From NCBI GenBank assembly GCA_001805565.1, contig MHGM01000057.1:2695-7800 (forward strand): a stretch of DNA of 5,106 bases. The letters are read 5' to 3'. The stretch comes from Omnitrophica WOR_2 bacterium RIFCSPHIGHO2_01_FULL_52_10. Its GTDB lineage: Bacteria > Omnitrophota > Gorgyraeia > Zapsychrales > Zapsychraceae. Positions within the stretch are counted from its first letter, which is position 1, and each line of letters starts with the position of its first letter. Under the pieces are notes generated by a model. It was not told where the DNA came from, searched no databases, and saw only the letters and a list, made by a program, of their open reading frames with translations. Shown here piece after piece: positions 1 to 4,586 of this stretch. The translations under genes and the position numbers were made by a program.

Positions 1-495
1 GACGAGGTCCTTGATATGGACGGATTGCGACCTTTGTTTGAGGTCGGCCACTTCAAAGATGAGTCTCTCGGCGTTGTCAACGACCTCCTCGACATTACCG
101 GCAGATTCGTAACTTTCGGCGATAATGTTAGTGGCGTTTTTGATGAGCCGGCGCAAAATACCTTTTTCCTTGACGATATTGGCATAATGCTCGACATTAG
201 CCGCGCTGGGGACAAGGTCGATCAAAAAAGAAAGGTAGGAAACACCGCCTATCTGTTCAAGAGTGCCATCGTTTTTGAGTTTATCGGAAAGCGTGATCAG
301 ATCAACATTTTTACGTTGATTATAAAGTTCCAGGATCGCCTTAAAAATCTGCCGGTTGGCCTGCTCGTAAAACCACGTCTCATCCAGCATCTCGATGGCC
401 GAGCCAATGGCTTCTTCATCGATCAACAAAGAGCCCAGAACGGATTTTTCAGCGTCGATGTTCTGTGGAGGGACCCTTATTTCTTGGTGACCCAT
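1..495 (-). CDS. dnaB: Replicative DNA helicase DnaB, N-terminal part (runs off left edge)
   Basis: DnaB is the hexameric 5'-3' helicase that unwinds DNA at the replication fork and recruits primase DnaG. The visible 165 codons are open to window base 1. They begin MGHQEIRVPPQNIDAEKSVL; the RVPPQN..AE.SVLG block is the classic start of the DnaB N-terminal domain. The domain continues with FYEQANRQIF, VDLITLSDKL and GGVSYL (about residues 30-90), then the linker region around AERLIFEVADLKQRSQ (about 143-158). The RecA-like ATPase domain with its Walker motifs lies outside the window, so catalytic integrity cannot be judged. The ATG at 495 is the only plausible start upstream of the conserved block and leaves the usual short leader. 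It overlaps the end of rplI by 19 nt, and no clear Shine-Dalgarno precedes it, which suggests translational coupling to rplI. Identification is firm. Confidence 0.95.
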   Translation of the reverse strand, partial: MGHQEIRVPPQNIDAEKSVLGSLLIDEEAIGSAIEMLDETWFYEQANRQIFKAILELYNQRKNVDLITLSDKLKNDGTLEQIGGVSYLSFLIDLVPSAANVEHYANIVKEKGILRRLIKNATNIIAESYESAGNVEEVVDNAERLIFEVADLKQRSQSVHIKDLV

Positions 496-920
496 AAGCG
501 TATTTTCGCCGTCACTTCAGGATGGAGTTTGACACCGATTTCAAAAATACCCAACTCTTCAATGGGTTTTTCGATTGTGATCTGCCGTTTATCAATGTTG
601 AACCCTTCCGCTTCCAGGGCCCTGACAATATCGGGTTCCGACACGGCGCCATAGAGCTTTTCCAAGTCATTGACTTCCACATTGACCGTGCAGGAAAGCT
701 TGTTGAGCTTCTCGGCCAACGCTTCGGCCCCGGCCTTCTGATGTTCGTGCTCTACTTTACGCTTTTTCTCAAGTTGTTCGATCCTCTTAAGGTTCCCCGG
801 GGTGGCGACAGCGGCCAGTTTTCGGGGGATCAAAAAATTCCGGGCATACCCTTCTTTGACCTTAACCACATCGCCTGTTTTCCCCAATTGGGGAACGTCC
901 TGTGACAAAATAACTTCCAT
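477..920 (-). CDS. rplI: 50S ribosomal protein L9
   Basis: L9 binds 23S rRNA near the base of the L1 stalk and helps keep reading frame. The 147-residue product matches the usual length of about 149. The N-terminal domain starts MEVILSQDVPQLGKTGDVV and carries the L9 signature: G13, G16, V21, G24-Y25 and N28-F29-L30 in GKTGDVVKVKEGYARNFL. A long charged helix (about 42-73, Lys/Glu/Gln-rich) links it to a C-terminal domain ending in HPEVTAKIRLWVTKK. The ATG at 920 is preceded by AAGGA (934-930) with a 9-nt spacer. The start lies 20 nt after the rpsR stop, and the gene's last 19 nt overlap dnaB. The order rpsR-rplI-dnaB is widely conserved. Nothing is missing or broken. Confidence 0.97.
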   Translation of the reverse strand: MEVILSQDVPQLGKTGDVVKVKEGYARNFLIPRKLAAVATPGNLKRIEQLEKKRKVEHEHQKAGAEALAEKLNKLSCTVNVEVNDLEKLYGAVSEPDIVRALEAEGFNIDKRQITIEKPIEELGIFEIGVKLHPEVTAKIRLWVTKK

Positions 921-940
921 GATGGCCCATCCTTATGTCT

Positions 941-1237
941 TTAATAACGATTCTCCCGATTTCTTACCCGGCCTGTCGTCAAAAGCGCCAAAAATCTCGC
1001 TTTTTTGATGGCGCTGACCAGTTTCCTCTGGTTTTTCGCCGAAATGCCTGTTATGCGCCGGGGGACGATCTTCCCGCGGTCATTCAGGTATTTCTGCAGC
1101 AACCCGGCATTCTTGTAATCAATGACCGCGTCGGCAGGGAGATTGTACCTCACCAGCGGCGTCCTGAATCTTTTTTTCGTATCTCTATCCCTGCCATTCT
1201 CACGTTTATTGCGATGTTCGCGTTGTAGAGTAGCCAA
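941..1237 (-). CDS. rpsR: 30S ribosomal protein S18 (cysteine-free form)
   Basis: S18 binds with S6 to the central domain of 16S rRNA on the platform of the small subunit. The 98-residue product has a basic N-terminal extension (about 1-25) followed by the conserved core [13 protein letters not shown] (39-51), [10 protein letters not shown] (55-64) and [20 protein letters not shown] (67-86). It is longer than the common 75-90 residues because of the N-terminal extension and a basic C-terminal tail (89-98). The start is TTG at 1237: an in-frame TAA lies two codons upstream, no ATG is available before the core, and GGAGGT sits 5 nt away. There is no cysteine anywhere; V29 aligns with the cysteine of E. 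coli S18 (FCRF), so this form is presumably zinc-independent. It follows ssb by 28 nt and precedes rplI by 20 nt. Confidence 0.95.
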   Translation of the reverse strand: MATLQREHRNKRENGRDRDTKKRFRTPLVRYNLPADAVIDYKNAGLLQKYLNDRGKIVPRRITGISAKNQRKLVSAIKKARFLALLTTGRVRNRENRY

Positions 1238-1242
1238 CTTTT

Positions 1243-1248
1243 ACCTCC
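1243..1248 (-). promoter_or_regulatory. Shine-Dalgarno deciding the TTG start of rpsR
   Basis: GGAGGT, read on the minus strand, lies 5 nt before TTG at 1237. With the in-frame TAA two codons upstream of that TTG, it fixes a non-ATG start for S18. Confidence 0.85.
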
Positions 1249-1265
1249 GTTTTAATAAATTAATC

Positions 1266-1715
1266 TCATTCATCCCAGGCAATATCTTCCGGCTTGATAG
1301 CCTCATTGGGTTGTGGCGGCTGTTGCGTTGCCGTGGCGGTCTGCATATCTGCCGCTTTCTCGGCGGCATCTTTCTCTTTAGGCCCGTAATTTCCCAAAAA
1401 CTGGACGCGTTCAGCGCGCACGTCAATGGCGCTGCGCTTTTGCCCATCGCTGGTTTCCCAGAATCTGGACTGCAAGACCCCTTCCACAAAAACCGGCCGG
1501 CCCTTTTGCAAGTGCTGGCAGCAAGCCTCCGCCTGTTTATCCCAAACCGTGACCGTCAGAAAACAAACCTCTTCTTTCAATTCACCGCTGCTATCCTTGA
1601 ATCTTCTGTTGACCGCCAGGCCCAAATTGGCCACCGCCGTTCCGTTGGGGGTATAACGTAATTCCGGGTCTCGCGTCAAATTCCCGATCAAAAAAACTTT
1701 GTTCAAATTCGCCAT
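1266..1715 (-). CDS. ssb: Single-stranded DNA-binding protein
   Basis: SSB coats single-stranded DNA during replication, repair and recombination and recruits partner proteins through its C-terminal tail. The 149-residue product has one OB-fold (about 1-108): it starts MANLNKVFLIGNLTRDPELR, then GTAVANLGLAVNR, FLTVTVWDKQAEAC, KGRPVFVEGVL and RVQFLG, all typical of bacterial SSB. A short Gln/Pro/Ala-rich linker follows (about 115-140). The C terminus reads KPEDIAWDE rather than the near-universal acidic tip ending D-I-P-F: the acidic DI is present, but the proline and terminal phenylalanine are not. ATG at 1715 has a strong GGGAGG (1726-1721) with a 5-nt spacer. The gene sits between rpsF and rpsR as in many bacteria, but a 179-nt repeat-filled spacer separates it from rpsF. 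Confidence 0.96.
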   Translation of the reverse strand: MANLNKVFLIGNLTRDPELRYTPNGTAVANLGLAVNRRFKDSSGELKEEVCFLTVTVWDKQAEACCQHLQKGRPVFVEGVLQSRFWETSDGQKRSAIDVRAERVQFLGNYGPKEKDAAEKAADMQTATATQQPPQPNEAIKPEDIAWDE

Positions 1716-1742
1716 TTCCGCCTCCCGCCTTTTATAATTTTA

Positions 1743-1762
1743 TGGCGAGGATCGCCTCGCCA
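1743..1762. repeat. Hairpin 1 of the rpsF-ssb spacer
   Basis: Perfect 8-bp inverted repeat, TGGCGAGG (1743-1750) against CCTCGCCA (1755-1762), with a 4-nt loop. It ends 27 nt upstream of the ssb start codon. No T-tract follows on the minus strand (TAAAATT), so it is not a canonical intrinsic terminator. Confidence 0.8.
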
Positions 1763-1782
1763 AATTTCTTAGAAATTTGGCG
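1758..1782. repeat. Hairpin 2 of the rpsF-ssb spacer (long perfect palindrome)
   Basis: Perfect 12-bp inverted repeat, CGCCAAATTTCT (1758-1769) and AGAAATTTGGCG (1771-1782), around a single T. With one bulged G (1783) it extends two more pairs to 1756/1785. It shares its left arm with the right arm of hairpin 1, so the two cannot fully form together. No U-rich tail follows. Confidence 0.85.
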
Positions 1783-1795
1783 GAGCGGCCTCCGC
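1780..1795. repeat. Hairpin 3 of the rpsF-ssb spacer
   Basis: GCGGAG (1780-1785) and CTCCGC (1790-1795) form a perfect 6-bp stem with a 4-nt loop. It overlaps the right arm of hairpin 2 by three bases, completing a chain of three mutually competing hairpins. Confidence 0.7.
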
Positions 1796-1798
1796 TTA

Positions 1799-1827
1799 TT
1801 AGTACCTCGTCAAATTAATTCTTACAA
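1799..1827 (-). promoter_or_regulatory. Weak candidate sigma-70 promoter upstream of ssb
   Basis: On the minus strand TTGTAA (1827-1822) and TACTAA (1804-1799) are separated by 17 nt. They match the -35 consensus at 4 of 6 and the -10 consensus at about 3 of 6 positions. The spacer is the only place in the cluster with room for an internal promoter driving ssb-rpsR-rplI-dnaB. The match is poor and may be chance. Confidence 0.2.
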
Positions 1828-1892
1828 GGTTGACTCGGTACAATGCCGAGTCAACTGCGGAAAAATAACTATCAAAAATTTCTTTGACGAGG
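1805..1892. repeat. Nested palindromic element after rpsF, possible small non-autonomous element
   Basis: Perfect 10-bp terminal inverted repeats, CCTCGTCAAA (1805-1814) and TTTGACGAGG (1883-1892), bound an 88-bp segment with its own internal hairpin at 1829-1855. ATTAG occurs just outside both ends (1798-1802 and 1894-1898), at offsets of 2 and 1 nt; the right copy overlaps the rpsF stop codon. The layout resembles a miniature inverted-repeat element or REP-like sequence, but could also be a structured mRNA spacer. No coding content is seen. Confidence 0.5.
1829..1855. repeat. Strong hairpin inside the rpsF-ssb spacer
   Basis: GTTGACTCGG (1829-1838) pairs perfectly with CCGAGTCAAC (1846-1855); a T-G and an A-T pair extend the stem to a 3-nt loop. 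On the minus strand it is followed by CTTGTAAG rather than a T-run, so it may stabilise mRNA ends or be a repeat rather than a terminator. Its TTGACTC/GAGTCAA arms recur at the glmU-prs junction. Confidence 0.8.
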
Positions 1893-1894
1893 CA

Positions 1895-2197
1895 TTAGCC
1901 GATTTTCGTGACGACAAACCGCAAAATCCGCTCATTGAGTTTCAAATTGGACCGGATCGGGGCGATCGCCGCGCCCTCTCCTTCAAAATTGATCAAATAA
2001 TACGTCCCTTCCGCGCACTTTTTTATAGAAAAAGAGAACTTCTGTTTCTCAAGCCAAACTTGGCTGTTAAGAACTTTTCCATCGGCCTTGGTGACAATTT
2101 CAGTTGCCTCGCGGCGGACAGTTTCTCTTTCCTCATTCGCGAGTTTCGCGTCCACGACAATCATCAATTCATATTTTCTTAATGTTTCCGTTTTCAT
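1895..2197 (-). CDS. rpsF: 30S ribosomal protein S6
   Basis: S6 forms a heterodimer with S18 on the platform of the 30S subunit. The 100-residue product has the normal length and fold order: LRKYELMIVVDAKL (6-19) as first strand, a charged helix, then DGKVLNSQVWLEKQKFSFSI, GTYYLINFEG and a last segment LNERILRFVVTKIG. ATG at 2197 is fixed by an in-frame TAA three codons upstream, which is the pth stop codon. GGGAGG (2215-2210) lies within the last codons of pth with a 12-nt spacer, somewhat long, so reinitiation or coupling with pth is likely. With only 6 nt after pth there is no room for the S6:S18-binding leader found before rpsF in many bacteria. A long spacer follows before ssb. Confidence 0.96.
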   Translation of the reverse strand: MKTETLRKYELMIVVDAKLANEERETVRREATEIVTKADGKVLNSQVWLEKQKFSFSIKKCAEGTYYLINFEGEGAAIAPIRSNLKLNERILRFVVTKIG

Positions 2198-2203
2198 GCT
2201 TGT

Positions 2204-2782
2204 TTACGACCTCCCGTTAAATTGATCCATTGCCTTATCAATACCTTCCTGTAACCAGACACCGCAACAATCGGTCGCCCGATCGATGAATTCATCCAGT
2301 TGCTTTTCTTCGCCGGCCGTCCATTTTCCTAAAACATACTCGACGGATTCCTGCCCTTTGACCGGTCCCCCGATCCCCAGACGCAAACGGGCAAATGCCT
2401 GTGTCCCCAAATGCTCAATGACCGAGGTTAATCCGTTATGACCGCCGCCGGTGCCTTTACTGCGGATACGAACCTGCCCGAAATCGAGATGAAAATCATC
2501 GCAGACAATCAAGATGTCCGTATGATCTAAATTCTTATTCAGGACAGCCTGCTTAACGGCCGCGCCGCTGTTGTTCATATACGTTGCGGGCAAAAGACAG
2601 CACAGATCATTGCCGGCCACTTTGCCTTCCGCCGTTAAACCGTTTGTAAAAGAACTCTTACGAAAACGCAGGTTATTTTTCTGCGCTAGATGCTCCACGA
2701 CAAGGAATCCCAAATTATGCCGCGTATATTCATAATCCCTGCCGGGATTCCCCAACCCCGCAATAAGCCGTGCTTGAGACAA
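2204..2782 (-). CDS. pth: Peptidyl-tRNA hydrolase
   Basis: Pth cleaves the ester bond of peptidyl-tRNAs released prematurely from ribosomes and so recycles tRNA in the cytoplasm. The 192-residue protein is of normal length and keeps the expected functional residues of the E. coli enzyme: N12 in IAGLGNPG, catalytic H22 in TRHNLGF, N70 in ATYMNNSG, D95 in IVCDDFHLDFG and N116 in GTGGGHNGL. The RLRLGIGGP segment is also present. The start is TTG at 2782. It is in frame with the TAG of rplY seven codons upstream, gives the usual short leader before the LIAGLGNPG block, and has GAGGG 7 nt away; no ATG is available. It follows rplY by 18 nt, and its stop lies 6 nt before rpsF. Confidence 0.96.
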   Translation of the reverse strand: MSQARLIAGLGNPGRDYEYTRHNLGFLVVEHLAQKNNLRFRKSSFTNGLTAEGKVAGNDLCCLLPATYMNNSGAAVKQAVLNKNLDHTDILIVCDDFHLDFGQVRIRSKGTGGGHNGLTSVIEHLGTQAFARLRLGIGGPVKGQESVEYVLGKWTAGEEKQLDEFIDRATDCCGVWLQEGIDKAMDQFNGRS

Positions 2783-2789
2783 TACGTAG

Positions 2790-2794
2790 CCCTC
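2790..2794 (-). promoter_or_regulatory. Shine-Dalgarno deciding the TTG start of pth
   Basis: GAGGG on the minus strand is 7 nt before TTG at 2782, in the short gap after the rplY stop. It supports TTG as the real start. Confidence 0.75.
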
Positions 2795-2800
2795 AAAAAA

Positions 2801-3538
2801 CTATTCCTTAGCCTTTTCTTTTTGTTCCTTGGCCTTTGGTTCTGCCTTTTCTTCTTTCTTGCCCTCGGCTTTTTCACCTTCTTTAGCTTCACCAGCCTCC
2901 GGTTTCTTTTCCTTGAGAACCTCAGGTTCCGTCGGACCACCTTCTGCCGGCGCCATCGCTTCTTCCTTCATCGGAGGGATAACCGAAACCAGAATCGTAT
3001 CAGGATCCTGTTTGGTCCTGACGCCCTCGGGCAAGGTGATATCCTTGACATGAACGGCATCGCCGATCTCGAGATGCCCGACTTCGACAACAATCTTTTG
3101 CGGAATTTTTGTCGGCAAACAGATGACCGGTAATTCCCAAAGAATATGTTCGAGCGAACCACCATCGCGCTTGACGCCGACCGGATCGCCTTTGGTTTCG
3201 ATGGGAACTTTGACTTCAAGATCTTTGGTCAGGGAAATCCGGTTAAAGTCGATATGCAGCAAGCTGTCCGAGACCGGGTCATGCTGTTCTTCCTTGACGA
3301 TAACGGAATAATCTTTCAATTTCTTTTCGCCGTCCATCACATTCAAACGGAAAATCACGCTCTGCCCGTGATGATGGCGCATGATGCGCTCATAATTGCT
3401 GCGGTCCACTTTGATATTGGTGGGCCTGTTTTCGCCGCCATACACGATGGCCGGGACGGCATTTTCCCGTCTTATACTTTTGATTTTACGGCTTCCCACC
3501 TGATTACGTAATTGAGCATCTAATTTTATTTCTTCCAT
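2801..3538 (-). CDS. rplY: 50S ribosomal protein L25, CTC/TL5 type, with charged C-terminal tail
   Basis: L25 of the CTC type binds 5S rRNA in the central protuberance of the large subunit; in some bacteria it is linked to general stress. The 245 residues show an N-terminal L25 domain (about 1-90, with VGSRKIKSIRRENAVPAIVY, YERIMRHHHGQSVIF and LLHIDFNRISL around its end) and the CTC C-terminal beta domain (about 95-187, with GDPVGVKRDGG, LPTKIPQKIVV and IGDAVHVKDITLPEGV). A low-complexity tail of about 58 residues, rich in Lys, Glu and Ala, follows. I chose ATG at 3538 over TTG at 3547, because AAGGCGG (3554-3548) is 9 nt from the ATG but directly abuts the TTG. The gene lies 24 nt after prs, the same order as glmU-prs-ctc-pth in Bacillus. 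Confidence 0.94.
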   Translation of the reverse strand: MEEIKLDAQLRNQVGSRKIKSIRRENAVPAIVYGGENRPTNIKVDRSNYERIMRHHHGQSVIFRLNVMDGEKKLKDYSVIVKEEQHDPVSDSLLHIDFNRISLTKDLEVKVPIETKGDPVGVKRDGGSLEHILWELPVICLPTKIPQKIVVEVGHLEIGDAVHVKDITLPEGVRTKQDPDTILVSVIPPMKEEAMAPAEGGPTEPEVLKEKKPEAGEAKEGEKAEGKKEEKAEPKAKEQKEKAKE

Positions 3539-3547
3539 TTTAACCAA

Positions 3548-3554
3548 CCGCCTT
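3548..3554 (-). promoter_or_regulatory. Shine-Dalgarno deciding the ATG start of rplY
   Basis: AAGGCGG on the minus strand has a 9-nt spacer to ATG 3538 and none to the in-frame TTG 3547. This rules out the longer reading by three codons. Confidence 0.65.
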
Positions 3555-3562
3555 CTTTTTTA

Positions 3563-4507
3563 TCATGTTTCATCAAATAAACAGCTGATGGATTCTTCAT
3601 CATGGATCCGATGGATAGCCTCCCCAAGCAAATGCGCTATCGTCACCGTCTTGATCTTCGGAATCTTTTTCGGTTTGCCCAACGGGATACTATCCGTAAT
3701 GACCACCTCTTTTAACGCCTTACAGCTCGCAATGCGCTCAATCGCCGGGCCGGAAAGAATGCCGTGACTGACCGCCGCGTAAACATCCTTGACGCCCTCT
3801 TTGGTCAATGCCTCAACCGCTTCCACGATGGAACCGCCCGTGGCGATGATGTCATCGACTAAAACCGCATTTTTTCCTTTTACATTTCCCAAAATGTGCA
3901 TCACTTCCGTTTTGTCTGGACTGCTGCGGCGCTTGTCCACGATCGCAAGGCTCGCATCTAAACGTTTGGCATACGCGCGCGCCATCTTGATGCCGCCAAC
4001 ATCCGGCGAGACAACGACCAGATTCGTCAGCTTTTTTGTCTTGAAATAATCGCACAGCGCGTTGATGGCATACAAATGGTCGACGGGGATATCAAAAAAT
4101 CCCTGGATCTGATTGGCGTGCAAGTCCATCGTTAAAACGCGGTTGGCCCCGGCAGCCACGATTAAATTGGCAACCAGTTTGGCCGTGATGGGCACCCGCG
4201 GCTGATCCTTGCGGTCCTGACGCGCGTAGCCGTAATACGGTAAAACGGCCGTGATTCGATCGGCCGACGCGCGTCTGGCCGCATCGATTAAGACCAAAAG
4301 CTCCATCAAATTTTCATTCGGCGGCGGAGACGTCGGCTGGATGATGAAAACATCTTTACCGCGAATATTTTCCTTGATCTCGACTCTGGTCTCACCTTCA
4401 CTAAAGCGCGCCACCAAAACATTCGTCAAAGAAACGTTCAGATGCTCGCAGATCGCTTTTGCCAACTCCGGGTTCGCGTTTCCCGAAAAAATCGCCAGAC
4501 CGTTCAT
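3563..4507 (-). CDS. prs: Ribose-phosphate pyrophosphokinase (PRPP synthetase, class I)
   Basis: Prs makes phosphoribosyl pyrophosphate from ribose 5-phosphate and ATP, feeding purine, pyrimidine, NAD, His and Trp synthesis. The 314-residue length fits class I. Motifs in order: FSGNANPELAKAI (7-19), RFSEGETRVEI (34-44), QPTSPPPNENLMELL (57-71), PYYGYARQDRK (90-100, ATP and flexible loop), TMDLHANQIQGFF with H130 (126-138), SPDVGGIKMA (167-176), KRR (192-194) and the ribose-phosphate loop VDDIIATGGS (217-226). The loop carries Ala222 where Bacillus has Asp (DDMIDTAGT), giving it an APRT-like look. ATG 4507 has AAGGAG 9 nt upstream. The product could be confused only with other PRPP-binding proteins, and the full domain order rules that out. 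The Shine-Dalgarno sits beside an inverted repeat at the glmU junction. Confidence 0.97.
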   Translation of the reverse strand: MNGLAIFSGNANPELAKAICEHLNVSLTNVLVARFSEGETRVEIKENIRGKDVFIIQPTSPPPNENLMELLVLIDAARRASADRITAVLPYYGYARQDRKDQPRVPITAKLVANLIVAAGANRVLTMDLHANQIQGFFDIPVDHLYAINALCDYFKTKKLTNLVVVSPDVGGIKMARAYAKRLDASLAIVDKRRSSPDKTEVMHILGNVKGKNAVLVDDIIATGGSIVEAVEALTKEGVKDVYAAVSHGILSGPAIERIASCKALKEVVITDSIPLGKPKKIPKIKTVTIAHLLGEAIHRIHDEESISCLFDET

Positions 4508-4520
4508 CCCCGTTATCTCC

Positions 4521-4561
4521 TTGACTCATTCGGCCCCGCTTTGCGGGGCCCGCAGAGTCAA
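4521..4561. repeat. Nested inverted repeat at the glmU-prs junction
   Basis: Outer arms TTGACTC (4521-4527) and GAGTCAA (4555-4561) are perfectly complementary over 7 bp and enclose the GC-rich hairpin at 4532-4550. On the minus strand the second arm touches the prs Shine-Dalgarno (AAGGAG, 4522-4517), while the first arm covers the glmU stop codon. The same arm sequence forms the hairpin at 1829-1855. Confidence 0.65.
4532..4550. repeat. GC-rich hairpin between glmU and prs
   Basis: GGCCCCGC (4532-4539) and GCGGGGCC (4543-4550) form a perfect 8-bp stem with a 3-nt loop. On the minus strand the downstream sequence is GAATGAGTC with no T-run, so a rho-independent terminator is unlikely. It may protect mRNA ends or be a dispersed palindromic repeat. 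Confidence 0.85.
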
Positions 4562-4586
4562 CCCTGAACTTTTCGAAGGGTTGACT
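4556..4586. repeat. REP-like palindrome covering the 3' end of glmU
   Basis: AGTCAACCC (4556-4564) pairs perfectly with GGGTTGACT (4578-4586); inside, GAA/TTC pairs around the loop. The core CCCTGAACTTTTCGAAGGG resembles the widespread bacterial intergenic repeat CCCTGAGCTTGTCGAAGGG with two base changes. It encodes the last eight GlmU residues (STLRKVQG) and its TGA stop. Repeat status is inferred from memory of the motif; only one copy is in the window. Confidence 0.6.

Noticed and set aside
16..654. Long plus-strand open frame of 212 codons at the left end
   Set aside because: It is the antisense shadow of dnaB and the end of rplI, both with clear family matches on the minus strand; its translation shows no recognisable domain.
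1716..1894. A small RNA gene or CRISPR-like array in the rpsF-ssb spacer
   Set aside because: The repeats are inverted, not direct and regularly spaced, and no convincing promoter plus terminator pair is visible.
1742..2182. Plus-strand open frame crossing the rpsF-ssb spacer
   Set aside because: It runs through the inverted repeats and antisense to rpsF; it has no ribosome-binding site and no known family.
2690..3133. Plus-strand open frame with Phe/Leu-rich stretch that looks like membrane segments
   Set aside because: It is antisense to the Lys/Glu-rich tail of L25; AAG/GAA codons read backwards give CTT/TTC, which explains the hydrophobic run.
2801..3547. rplY starting at TTG 3547
   Set aside because: The Shine-Dalgarno directly abuts that TTG; ATG 3538 has a proper 9-nt spacer.
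4532..4550. GC-rich hairpin as an intrinsic terminator for glmU
   Set aside because: No T-run follows on the minus strand, and prs begins 25 nt further on with a good ribosome-binding site.
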